From Comamonas testosteroni (GTDB lineage Bacteria > Pseudomonadota > Gammaproteobacteria > Burkholderiales > Burkholderiaceae_C): a DNA stretch of 64,000 bases. Position numbers and translations under genes: made by a program. Every line of letters begins with the position of its first letter. Positions within the stretch are counted from its first letter, which is position 1. The notes beneath the pieces were generated by a model. The model saw nothing but the letters and a program-made list of their open reading frames with translations, searched no databases and had not been told where the DNA came from. Of the stretch, positions 34,477-43,275 are shown piece after piece. The stretch lies in contig NZ_AWOR01000089.1 of NCBI RefSeq assembly GCF_000761245.1, positions 186,001 to 250,000 of the forward strand, read 5' to 3'.

Positions 34477-35355
34477 ATGCAAATTTCTTCACCCCTGTCC
34501 GATACCGATCTGGCCAATGCCTGGGCCGAGCTGCACAACCAGGCCCATAACGGCAAAGAGCTGGAGCCTCAATCCAACCGCCTTGCATTCGCCGATCCGG
34601 AGTTCATGTTCCGCCGCGAAACCCGTGGCATCCGCATGCAGCTGGAAATGCTCAAGCCAGATCTGACCCAGATCGAGCGCGGCATCGAGCACACGGTGGT
34701 TGTCTACGGCAGCGCACGCTTTGTGGATATGGAGCAGGCGCGCGAGCAGCTTGCGCAAGCCAAGGCCAGCGGCGATACCCAGCGCATGGCGCTGGCCGAG
34801 CGGGGCATGCGCAATGCCGAGCGCTATGAGGCGGCACGCGCTTTTGCGCGCATCGTGGCGACCGAAGGCATGAAGCAGGCGCCCAGCGAGCGCTTCTACA
34901 TCTGCACGGGCGGTGGTCCCGGCATCATGGAGGCGGCCAACCGCGGCGCGCATGATGCAGGTGCTCCCAATGTGGGGCTGAACATCTATCTGCCGCATGA
35001 ACAGCATGGCAACCCTTACATCACGCCGGGGCTGAGCTTCAAGTTCCACTATTTCGCGCTGCGCAAAATGCATTTCATGATGCGTGCCAAGGCGCTGGTA
35101 GCCTTCCCGGGCGGCTTCGGCACCATGGACGAGCTGTTTGAGGTGCTGACGCTGGTGCAGACCCACAAGAGCAAGCCCGTGCCCGTGATCCTGTTCGGCA
35201 CGGAGTTCTGGAAGCGAGTGCTGAACTTCGATGTGCTGGTGGAAGAGGGCACCATTTCAGCCAAGGATCTGAACCTGTTCCGCTACACCGACGATCCGGC
35301 CGAGGCCTGGTCCTTCATTCAGCAGTTCTACCAGACCGGCTGGAATAACGGATAA
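34477..35355 (+). CDS. LOG family protein (TIGR00730-like)
   Basis: 292 residues with both LOG/lysine-decarboxylase-like signatures: GGGPGIMEAANRGAHDAG and FPGGFGTMDELFEVLTLVQT. Such Rossmann-fold proteins hydrolyse nucleoside 5'-monophosphates at the N-glycosidic bond, in plants releasing cytokinins. An N-terminal region of about 100 residues (SPLSDTDLANAWAELHNQAH) precedes the fold, as in the longer bacterial forms. ATG at 34477 chosen because GAGGG lies 5 bases upstream. Confidence 0.88.
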   Translation: MQISSPLSDTDLANAWAELHNQAHNGKELEPQSNRLAFADPEFMFRRETRGIRMQLEMLKPDLTQIERGIEHTVVVYGSARFVDMEQAREQLAQAKASGDTQRMALAERGMRNAERYEAARAFARIVATEGMKQAPSERFYICTGGGPGIMEAANRGAHDAGAPNVGLNIYLPHEQHGNPYITPGLSFKFHYFALRKMHFMMRAKALVAFPGGFGTMDELFEVLTLVQTHKSKPVPVILFGTEFWKRVLNFDVLVEEGTISAKDLNLFRYTDDPAEAWSFIQQFYQTGWNNG

Positions 35356-35387
35356 GCGCTCACGCCTGATCCAAAAAAGACCAGAAG

Positions 35388-35418
35388 CCGCCAGAAGATT
35401 TTCCTCTGGCGGTTTTTT
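35388..35418 (+). terminator. Terminator of the LOG gene
   Basis: CCGCCAGA / TCTGGCGG stem with a 9-base loop, followed by six T. Confidence 0.88.
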
Positions 35419-35477
35419 GTTGCTCATCAATGCATAGCGATAGCTCTTGATGAGCCAGTGCCTGGGCCTAGCTTGGC

Positions 35478-35999
35478 TTAAATGCCATGCAGCGATTGCT
35501 CGGCCAGTTGCTGGGCACGCGCGATTGAAATGCCTTCATGCTGATCGACGACCAGCGCATCGCTTTGCTCATCGCTGCGGTGCAGCACCACGCGAGGGCG
35601 TGTGCCGTCGGTCTGGATATGCACATCGGCCGGGCGTGACTTCTGCGTGGGGTAGACCGCAATCAGATTGGACAGCCAGCCAAAGAAGATAGGGTCTTCG
35701 GGCGGTTTGTCGAAGGAGTCCAGATAGCGCTGAAAACTGGCTTCGCTGGCCGACACCCAGATGCCCCAGAGAAAGGGCTCGTCCAGGCCATGGATCGGCA
35801 CTTCCAGAATGGCGCGCACATAGTATTGCGTGCCTTCGGGATGGGCGATGACGCAGAGCTCGTCGCTCAGCTCGGCCCATGCCTCGCGTTCTTGCTCGCT
35901 CAGGCGTCTGTAGGGGGCAGGGGCATCGAAAGCAAAGCTTGGCGATCCTTCGTGAATCTCATCGCATTTGCTGCATTGGTAGGCAAAGATGGCGGCCAT
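35478..35999 (-). CDS. DUF2199 family protein
   Basis: 173 residues. It starts with a small Cys-x2-Cys element (YQCSKCDEIHEG) and continues with the family's recognisable WVSASEASFQRYLDSF and ADVHIQTDGTRPRVVLH pieces. Function unknown. It follows the DUF938 gene by 11 bases in the same direction. Confidence 0.8.
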   Translation of the reverse strand: MAAIFAYQCSKCDEIHEGSPSFAFDAPAPYRRLSEQEREAWAELSDELCVIAHPEGTQYYVRAILEVPIHGLDEPFLWGIWVSASEASFQRYLDSFDKPPEDPIFFGWLSNLIAVYPTQKSRPADVHIQTDGTRPRVVLHRSDEQSDALVVDQHEGISIARAQQLAEQSLHGI

Positions 36000-36010
36000 G
36001 GTGTAAGAGT

Positions 36011-36643
36011 TCAGCGTTTGTGAAATACCAGCGTGCGGTTATTGGCCGGCATGGCCTGATCGAGTTCAAGCTGCAGGCCGTGCTGACCGGCCAGGGCCAC
36101 GATGGCTTCAAAGTCGCGCAGGCCGCTGCGCGCATCACGCTGGCGCAGCCAGGCGTCGAAGGCGCGGTTGCTGTCGCTGGTGAAATGGCCGCCATAGTTG
36201 AACGGGCCATAGATGGCAAACACGCCGCCTTCGGGCAAGTGCGAGCCCACCAGCTCGAACATGCGCTGCACCAGCGGCCAGGCCACGATATGACAGGTAT
36301 TGCTGGTAAAAACGGCATCAAAGCCTGATGGATCCGTAGTTGAGGGCCAGGCATCGGTCGCCAGATCGAACTCCAGCGGAGCACGCAGATTGGGCGCTTC
36401 GTGGGCGGCCTGCCAAGCCTGGATACCTGCATGACTGCCGGCCAAGTCGCTGGTCTGCCAGATCAGCTGCGGCAGGCGCGGTGCGAAGTACACGCTGTGC
36501 TGGCCGGTGCCGGAGCCTATCTCCAGCACATGCCGGCTGTGCTGAAAAGCAGACTTCAGCACCTCGAAAATAGCGGCCTGGTTGTTTTCGCAGGCCTGGG
36601 AGAAAGGCAGTTGCGGGGCTGTCGATGGAAGGTTTGGGCTCAT
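36011..36643 (-). CDS. DUF938 family SAM-dependent methyltransferase-like protein
   Basis: 210 residues with a methyltransferase motif I (VLEIGSGTGQHSVYFAPRLP, about 38-57), an acidic residue ending the second strand (WQTSDL) and FDAVFTSNTCHIVAWP as motif IV. The family is widespread in proteobacteria and has no established substrate. Confidence 0.85.
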   Translation of the reverse strand: MSPNLPSTAPQLPFSQACENNQAAIFEVLKSAFQHSRHVLEIGSGTGQHSVYFAPRLPQLIWQTSDLAGSHAGIQAWQAAHEAPNLRAPLEFDLATDAWPSTTDPSGFDAVFTSNTCHIVAWPLVQRMFELVGSHLPEGGVFAIYGPFNYGGHFTSDSNRAFDAWLRQRDARSGLRDFEAIVALAGQHGLQLELDQAMPANNRTLVFHKR

Positions 36644-36722
36644 AAGGGACTTGGCGGGCAGACGCAGAAAATTGTGCAGGCATCTTCGCCCGAAATGCCA
36701 AGTCCGAGCACTGCGACGGCCT

Positions 36723-37307
36723 TCATGGCTTGAAGCGCAGCCTGATCTCGGGTCGCACGTTCAGGCTGCCGATTTTCCAGCTGTACGCGCCCAGGCCCAG
36801 CGTGGGCGTGGAGCTGGCGTTTTGCGAGAGAACCTCGGCATTGCCGGGCAGGCTGACCTTCAGGCTGCCGTTCATGGTGATGCCCAGTTGCGCGAAGTCT
36901 CTCTTTTCCTTGTCCTTGAGCGGTTTGGCGGCAATCGTCATCACGCCGTTTCTGTCCGTCTGCACGGTGAACATGTCCAGCAATCGCAGGCCTTCACCGG
37001 GCTTTCGCTGGCCGGCAATTTCCAGCGCATAGCGCGCATTGCCTTTGTAGACGGCTTTCCTGACCTCGGGTTCGCGGCTCAGTTGCTGCGCTTGCGCCGC
37101 CAGCTCCTGATGGTCTTTCTCGCTCAGCACGCCTTGTTTTCTGAGCTTCATCACTGCCATGGCATTGACCACCGTGCCATCAAAGTGGTAGCTGTAGCTG
37201 CCATCGGCTTGCACTTCCACGCTGGCGGAGAAGCGCTCGGGTACCAGGCAGGCGGTCAGCAAGGCGACGAGGGCAGTGGTCGTCAACAGCGCAAAGAGCT
37301 TGTGCAT
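36723..37307 (-). CDS. Putative lipoprotein
   Basis: 194 residues with a lipoprotein signal ending LLTAC (cysteine about residue 20). The mature part (FSASVEVQADGSYSYHFDGTVV) looks like beta-rich periplasmic protein; no family is recognised. AGGAG sits before the ATG. Confidence 0.7.
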   Translation of the reverse strand: MHKLFALLTTTALVALLTACLVPERFSASVEVQADGSYSYHFDGTVVNAMAVMKLRKQGVLSEKDHQELAAQAQQLSREPEVRKAVYKGNARYALEIAGQRKPGEGLRLLDMFTVQTDRNGVMTIAAKPLKDKEKRDFAQLGITMNGSLKVSLPGNAEVLSQNASSTPTLGLGAYSWKIGSLNVRPEIRLRFKP

Positions 37308-37497
37308 GAGGACTCCTTTTGAGTGGCATTGCAGTGGCTCAGGGTGCAGAGGTCTGAGTCATCGTAGAGCAAACAGGGCATGTGCCAATAGGGGCTGCCA
37401 TCAAGGCTGCGCGGAGTCTTGCCGAAAGAGTATTCAAAAAGAGTAAACGAAAGCGGTTTCTACATAAGGCACAGAGACCAGGGGCGGTAGCGATCTT

Positions 37498-38217
37498 TCA
37501 CTTGGATTTTGACTCGGCTTTGAGCTGGCTGATGGCTTCCTGAAAGCCCTGTAGATACTTGGTGCGAGTCTGCTCGGCCAGGGTAGGCCATTGCGCGGCT
37601 GGCAGGCTCAGCGATTCCATCGTCAGCCTGGCGGCCAGTTGCGGGTCCCGGGAGGCCTGAACCGCCTGCATGCCGTGGAGATTGATCCAGTGCGGGTCGT
37701 AGGCGTGGGGCGTGCGGCGATCCCAGTCCACGACCCTGGCGATCAACTCCTGAGCCTTGTCCAGATCCTGGAACAGATGGCGATTGATGGGGGCTCCATA
37801 ACTCTGATTCATCACATCGACCGCTTGCCTGGCAGTGACGTCGGCACAGCGATTGGCGTCGAAGCGGGCACGCAGCTGGCCGGCGTAGAACCAGAAGGCG
37901 GCCTCGTCCCGCAGACCTGCCTTGAACAGTGTTTGCGACAGCACATAGAACACGGGCGGTTGAAAGCGCTCGGGCGCGGCACGTACGCGCTCGAGCACAG
38001 CTTGCTGCTGCTGAGGCGTACCCTGCGACAGCAAGCGAAGAGCTTCCTGCCCCAGTCTGGTGTCGATCTGCGCATAGACTCCCTGGGGGATCAATACCTG
38101 AGTCGCAGGGGAAGTCAGTGGCTTGGGCGCAGCCGGTGGCTGCTGAGTCTGTGCGGAAGCAAAGCCCCAGAGCGCCACCAGCGCACCGGTCACCATCTTT
38201 GCTGCGACATGGCTCAT
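37498..38217 (-). CDS. Hypothetical exported protein
   Basis: 239 residues from the ATG at 38217, chosen for AGGAG six bases upstream; a longer frame reaches 38286. A signal peptide (MSHVAAKMVTGALVALWGFASAQ) precedes a helical domain with CADVTARQAVDVMNQSYGAPIN and WDRRTPHAYDPHWINLHGM. No family recognised. Confidence 0.7.
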   Translation of the reverse strand: MSHVAAKMVTGALVALWGFASAQTQQPPAAPKPLTSPATQVLIPQGVYAQIDTRLGQEALRLLSQGTPQQQQAVLERVRAAPERFQPPVFYVLSQTLFKAGLRDEAAFWFYAGQLRARFDANRCADVTARQAVDVMNQSYGAPINRHLFQDLDKAQELIARVVDWDRRTPHAYDPHWINLHGMQAVQASRDPQLAARLTMESLSLPAAQWPTLAEQTRTKYLQGFQEAISQLKAESKSK

Positions 38218-38518
38218 GCTGAACTCCTTGTGCTTGCGATGCAAATCATTCTGGACGGTGTCAGACGAATACCCACTCTGTCGCATATCTTAAATAGCAT
38301 GCTTGGTATCTGTGTCTCGTATTTACCAAGAAGCCCTGATTTCAATGAAGACGAGGTATCGCGTTGCCGTAAAGCCCAAAAGCTGTGCTTGCTGATGGGG
38401 GCGATATGTCCAAGGCCGCTCTAGCCGGCGCATCGGCTTTGCCATCGCTGCTGCGCCAATGGCAGGGAGCCGATGCAGCCTCGCCGCCGAGCCGACAGAC
38501 TGTCAAACTGCGGCAGGC
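38218..38518. other. Non-coding stretch between two leftward genes
   Basis: About 300 bases with no supported ORF. It should carry the promoter of the exported protein; no clear operator or terminator is seen. Confidence 0.5.
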
Positions 38519-39019
38519 TCAGTCCCGGGCGTTGAATGCCCTGTGGTAACTCACCTCGCCTTGTGGCGGCGGGCCTTCGAAAGACAGGGCTTGAAAGTAC
38601 TCGGCAGGCACTCCGGGCAGCACCAGGCCCTGTACCGCGCGGAAACCAAAGCGCCGGTAGTAGTCAGGCTCGCCAAGCAGCACGCACCCCTGCGCAGACT
38701 GGGCTTGCAGAGCGCTGATGGCTGCCTGCATTAGCGCACTGCCAATACCCTGTCGCTGTTTTTGGGGAATGACGGAGATGGGGCCCAGGCCAAACCAGTG
38801 CTGGCTGCCGTCGCTGATGGTGACGGGTGAGATGGCGACATGCCCGACGATTTGCTCGTCAATCTCTGCGACAAGGGACAGGGCAAGAGCCCCGGCTGCG
38901 CGCAACTCGCGCACGATGAATTGCTCGGTGTGATCGGTATGCGGTGCGTCCTTGAAGGCCTGGATCGTCACCTGCTCGATGGCCTTGGCATCGGTGGGCA
39001 GTTCTGCTCGGATATGCAT
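38519..39019 (-). CDS. GNAT family N-acetyltransferase (YhbS-like)
   Basis: 166 residues: MHIRAELPTDAKAIEQVTIQAF start, acetyl-CoA site GPISVIPQKQRQGIGSALMQ (about 80-99), and CVLLGEPDYYRRFGFRAV, which is typical of YhbS-type acetyltransferases. Substrate unknown. Confidence 0.88.
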   Translation of the reverse strand: MHIRAELPTDAKAIEQVTIQAFKDAPHTDHTEQFIVRELRAAGALALSLVAEIDEQIVGHVAISPVTISDGSQHWFGLGPISVIPQKQRQGIGSALMQAAISALQAQSAQGCVLLGEPDYYRRFGFRAVQGLVLPGVPAEYFQALSFEGPPPQGEVSYHRAFNARD

Positions 39020-39105
39020 GGGTTGGATTGGGTTCTAGAAAAATCCCGGGAAAAGGCCAATTCGGCCCATCAGCCTACTGCAACTTCATTCTCGAAGCTG
39101 CGGAA

Positions 39106-39134
39106 CAAAAAAACCGCCCGAAGGCGGTTTTTTA
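39106..39134 (-). terminator. Terminator of fumarase gene, bidirectional form
   Basis: AAAACCGCC-CGAA-GGCGGTTTT with A-run and T-run on both sides, about 20 bases beyond the fumarase stop on the minus strand. Confidence 0.88.
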
Positions 39135-39154
39135 TGGCGGGGCCTGCTGGGTGA

Positions 39155-40708
39155 TTACACACCAGCCACTTCAATGCCCTTGAATTCCCCGGTCGCGATC
39201 TTTTCCTTCCAGACGGCGGGGCCGGTGATATGGGCGCTGGTGCCCCCGGCATCCACTGCCACCGTGACAGGCATGTCGACCACGTCGAATTCATAGATGG
39301 CTTCCATGCCCAGGTCTTCAAAGCCCACCACCTTGGCTTGCTTGATGGCCTTGGAGACCAGGTAGGCGGCGCCGCCCACGGCCATCAGGTAAGCGCTCTT
39401 GTGCTTCTTGATGGCCTCGATGGCGACAGGGCCGCGCTCGGACTTGCCGATCATGGAGATCAGGCCGGTCTGCGACAGCATCATGTCGGTGAACTTGTCC
39501 ATGCGGGTGGCCGTGGTGGGGCCTGCAGGGCCAACCACTTCATCGCGAACGGGGTCCACGGGGCCGACGTAGTAGATCACGCGGTTGGTGAAGTCCACGG
39601 GCAGCTTTTCGCCCTTGGCCAGCATGTCCTGGATGCGCTTGTGGGCAGCATCACGGCCGGTCAGCATCTTGCCGTTGAGCAGCAGGGTGTCGCCGGGCTT
39701 CCAGCTGGCCACTTCTTCCTTGGTCAGATTGTTCAAATCGACCTTCTTGGACTTGTTGTAGTCGGGGTGCCAGTCGATCTTGGGCCAGGTGTCCAGAGAA
39801 GGGGCATCCAGGTGCACGGGGCCGGAGCCGTCCATCACGAAGTGGGCGTGGCGGGTGGCGGCGCAGTTGGGAATCATGGCCACGGGCTTGGAGGCCGCAT
39901 GCGTGGGGTACATGTTGATCTTGACGTCCAGCACCGTGGTCAGGCCGCCCAGGCCCTGGGCGCCGATGCCCAGGGCATTGATCTTCTCGAACAGCTCCAG
40001 ACGCAGCTTTTCCACGTCGTCGAGCTCTGCACCGCTGGCAGCTTTTTGCTGCAGCTCGTACATGTTGAGGTCTTCCATCAGGCTTTCCTTGGCCAGCAGA
40101 ACAGCCTTTTCAGCCGTGCCGCCGATACCGATGCCCAGCATGCCGGGAGGGCACCAGCCTGCGCCCATGGTGGGGACGGTCTTCAGAACCCAGTCCACCA
40201 GGTCGTCGCTGGGGTTCATCATGATCATCTTGGACTTGTTCTCGGAGCCGCCGCCCTTAGCAGCCACGGTCACGTCCACCTTGTCGCCGGGCACGATCTG
40301 CACATTGATCACGGCGGGGGTGTTGTCCTTGGTGTTCTTGCGCTTGAAGTGGGGGTCGGCCACGACCGAGGCGCGCAGCGTGTTGTCGGGGTGGTTGTAG
40401 CCACGGCGTACGCCTTCGTTGATGGCGTCTTCCAGCCCCATGGTGAAGCCTTCCCACTTGACGTCCATGCCCACTTTCAGGAACACGTTGACGATGCCGG
40501 TGTCCTGGCAGATGGGGCGCTGGCCGGTGGCCGCCATCTTGGAGTTTGTGAGGATCTGCGCCATCGCATCCTTGGCCGCAGGGCTTTGCTCGCGCTCATA
40601 GGCGCGGGCCAGATGCTGGATGAAATCCGGCGTGTGGTAGTAACTGATGTACTGGAGGGCGCCTGCGATCGAATCGATCAGGTCCTGCTGGCGGATGGAG
40701 GTGGTCAT
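39155..40708 (-). CDS. fumA: Class I fumarate hydratase, iron-sulfur type
   Basis: 517 residues from the ATG at 40708 (MTTSIRQQDLIDSIAGALQ). Class I fumarases bind a [4Fe-4S] cluster; the cysteines in RPICQDTG, the GWCPPGMLGIGIGG segment and the IPNCAATRHAHF segment fit that. C-terminal KGIEV and the swivel domain AGTTTATRMDKFTDMM-like segment are present. It converts fumarate to malate in the citric acid cycle. The upstream part of the open frame has no start signal. A second, unrelated fumarase (class II) is encoded 2.6 kb to the right. Confidence 0.93.
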   Translation of the reverse strand: MTTSIRQQDLIDSIAGALQYISYYHTPDFIQHLARAYEREQSPAAKDAMAQILTNSKMAATGQRPICQDTGIVNVFLKVGMDVKWEGFTMGLEDAINEGVRRGYNHPDNTLRASVVADPHFKRKNTKDNTPAVINVQIVPGDKVDVTVAAKGGGSENKSKMIMMNPSDDLVDWVLKTVPTMGAGWCPPGMLGIGIGGTAEKAVLLAKESLMEDLNMYELQQKAASGAELDDVEKLRLELFEKINALGIGAQGLGGLTTVLDVKINMYPTHAASKPVAMIPNCAATRHAHFVMDGSGPVHLDAPSLDTWPKIDWHPDYNKSKKVDLNNLTKEEVASWKPGDTLLLNGKMLTGRDAAHKRIQDMLAKGEKLPVDFTNRVIYYVGPVDPVRDEVVGPAGPTTATRMDKFTDMMLSQTGLISMIGKSERGPVAIEAIKKHKSAYLMAVGGAAYLVSKAIKQAKVVGFEDLGMEAIYEFDVVDMPVTVAVDAGGTSAHITGPAVWKEKIATGEFKGIEVAGV

Positions 40709-40843
40709 CGTGAAGCTTCTCGGGGGTTGCAATCTGTACGCGTGGGGCGCGCACGGTAAACCCATCGATTATCGGCCCAGACGACAATTCTTGCAGCCAT
40801 AACCCACCAGTCTTATATATGACTGGTGGGTGCTGTGCGGCGT

Positions 40844-43075
40844 TCAGCCGGTCAGTGCGCCGAGGATGGAGGCCGAGAAATCGGCCTGGCCGCCTCGGCG
40901 ATCGTCTCTGGCCCAGGCCAGAAGGCTGTCCGCCGGCATGGGGCGCGCGTAGAAGTAGCCCTGAAGCTCGTCACATTGCATGTCGATCAGAATGTCCCGC
41001 TGACCCGCAGTTTCCACACCCTCGGCCACCACGCGCAGGCCCAGGGCATGGGCTAGGCGCACGACGGCGTGGACCACGGCGCGGGCATCTTCCTCGGTTT
41101 CCAGGTCGCGGATGAAGCTGCGGTCGATCTTCAACTGCTGGGCGGGAAGCTGACGCAGATAGTTGAGGCTGGAGTAGCCAGTGCCGAAGTCGTCGATCGA
41201 GAGAAAGATGCCGATGTCGCGCAATTCCTCGATTGCGCGCTGCGTGGCCTGGGTGTCTTCCATGGCCACGGATTCGGTGATCTCGCACAGCAGCTGGCTG
41301 GCCTGTACATCGTGGCGCAGCAGCGTCTGGGTGATGCGATCTGCCAGGCCGCTTTCGCGCAGCTGGTGCACGGAGAGATTGATCGCCACCCGCATCTGCA
41401 GTCCCATGTTGCGCCACAGGGCCAGCTGGCGGCAGGCTTCTTCGATCACCCAGTTGCCCAGGCTGTTGATGATGCCGAAGCGCTCGGCCAGGGGGATGAA
41501 GATATCGGGCGCAATCATGCCGCGCTCCGGGTGGGCCCAGCGCAGCAGTGCCTCTACCCCGATGATGTTGCCGCGCTCGCTGTCGATCTTGGGCTGGTAA
41601 TGCAGCTCCATCTGACCGCGCTGAATGGCGTGGCGCAGGTCGTTTTGAAGTTCCAGTTGCTCGGATGCATCGCTGCCCATATGCGGCTCGAACACTGCAA
41701 AACCGTTGCCGCCATTGCGTTTGGCTGCGTACATGGCGGCATCGGCGTTGGCGATCAGGTGGTCGCGGTCACCATGGTCGGGAAATGCCACGATGCCGAT
41801 GGAGCAGGTGATCTGCAGCTCCTTGTTGCCTAGCCGAAAGGGCTGGCTAAGCGCCTTGAGAATTCGGTTGGCCACCGCCATGCAGGCGGCCACGTCCTGG
41901 GTGTCTTCCAGCAGCACCAGGAATTCATCCCCGCCCACGCGGGCCACGGTATCGCTGCTGCGGGCTTCCGCAGTCAGCCGCTCGGCGGCGCTGATGAGGA
42001 TCTGATCGCCTGCGGCGTGGCCAAAGGAGTCATTGATGGGCTTGAATCCGTCCAGATCCACAAACAAGATTCCCAGCCGCTCCTTGATTCGTGAGCGGTT
42101 GGCGCGCTCCAGGCGCAGCAGGGCGTGGATGAGACGATCTTCAAACAGCAGGCGGTTGGGCAGGTTGGTCAGCGGGTCGGCAAAGGCGCGCTGGCGCAAC
42201 TCGGTATTGGCCAGCTGTAGCTTGGCATTGGTTTCCTGCAGCGATTGATTGAGCTTGAAGGCAGTGCTTTGCAGGCGCGCATCGAGCAAGGTGCTGAACA
42301 TCGCCGCGATCAGCAGCATGACCGTGGTGATGATGATGATGGTGGTGAGCTCGGGACCGCTCAGGGCTTCCGCACTCAGGCAGACCGAGCCACTGGCAAA
42401 GCTGGCCGCCGACATCCCGGTGTAGTGCATGCCGCAGATGGCAAAGCCCATGATCAGTGCCGCCAATGTCTGGAACAGCCACAGCCGCTTGCCGGAGAGC
42501 GAAAACAGCGCGCGAAACAGATTCAGCGCCGTGGCCGAGGCCAGTACTGCGATCAGGGCGGAGGTCGCCACCAGCGGCCAGTCCCAGGCAATCGGGATGG
42601 ACATCTCGATGGCGAGCATGCCCAGGTAGTGCATGGCGCAGATGCCGCCGCCCATGAGCAGCGAGGCGCCCAGGAAATGAGGCCAGCGGTATTCGACCCT
42701 GGTTGCCACTCCAAAGGCCAGTGCCGATGCCGCGACTGCCGCGACCCAGGAGGCCAGCGTCAGAGCACCGCTGTAGCCCAGGGTGATGGGCAGCTCAAAC
42801 GCCTGCATGCCGATGAAGTGCATGGCCCAGACCCCCGTGCCCATCACCATGGCGCCGATGGCCCACCAGATGCGTCCGATTCTGCCTGAGGCCATGCGCA
42901 TGCGACGGGCCAGACCCAGCGTCACAAAAGAGGCAAATACCGCGATGACGATGGAGACACACACCATCATCGTGCTGTAACTCGATGTCATGACGGTGGT
43001 GGCGATGGGGGTGGAAAGATCAGTGAACATTGATGTGGCGGGCCTGCAGGGCCGGTCGGATTCTTTGTCCGACAT
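40844..43075 (-). CDS. MHYT-GGDEF-EAL cyclic-di-GMP protein
   Basis: 743 residues. The N-terminal half holds seven membrane helices with three MHYT motifs (WAMHFIGM, CAMHYLGM, CGMHYTGM), thought to sense a diatomic gas through bound metal. A GGDEF domain follows, with intact RVGGDEF and an RSSD inhibitory-site motif five residues before it, so cyclase activity and product inhibition look possible. The EAL domain keeps GVEALLRW, NLSVHQLR and DDFGTGYSSLNYL, so phosphodiesterase activity is possible too. A second start 15 codons downstream (43030) is an alternative. Encoded between two fumarases. Confidence 0.93.
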   Translation of the reverse strand: MSDKESDRPCRPATSMFTDLSTPIATTVMTSSYSTMMVCVSIVIAVFASFVTLGLARRMRMASGRIGRIWWAIGAMVMGTGVWAMHFIGMQAFELPITLGYSGALTLASWVAAVAASALAFGVATRVEYRWPHFLGASLLMGGGICAMHYLGMLAIEMSIPIAWDWPLVATSALIAVLASATALNLFRALFSLSGKRLWLFQTLAALIMGFAICGMHYTGMSAASFASGSVCLSAEALSGPELTTIIIITTVMLLIAAMFSTLLDARLQSTAFKLNQSLQETNAKLQLANTELRQRAFADPLTNLPNRLLFEDRLIHALLRLERANRSRIKERLGILFVDLDGFKPINDSFGHAAGDQILISAAERLTAEARSSDTVARVGGDEFLVLLEDTQDVAACMAVANRILKALSQPFRLGNKELQITCSIGIVAFPDHGDRDHLIANADAAMYAAKRNGGNGFAVFEPHMGSDASEQLELQNDLRHAIQRGQMELHYQPKIDSERGNIIGVEALLRWAHPERGMIAPDIFIPLAERFGIINSLGNWVIEEACRQLALWRNMGLQMRVAINLSVHQLRESGLADRITQTLLRHDVQASQLLCEITESVAMEDTQATQRAIEELRDIGIFLSIDDFGTGYSSLNYLRQLPAQQLKIDRSFIRDLETEEDARAVVHAVVRLAHALGLRVVAEGVETAGQRDILIDMQCDELQGYFYARPMPADSLLAWARDDRRGGQADFSASILGALTG

Positions 43076-43275
43076 TGATTTAATGTAACTATGTATTTCT
43101 GGCCTTGCCGGCGCAGGGGTGTTGCCTCGATTGTGCTTGCCGCCTGCCGGGCTGAGCTAGCATGGACCGGTTGTGGAAGTGGCCTGCCTGGCGGTGGGTC
43201 GACTTCCGTTTGCGGCCAACGGCAGCCAGATTTCTTCAGCCAGCTGCGCCGAGTTGTATTGCAAGGAGCGATTCC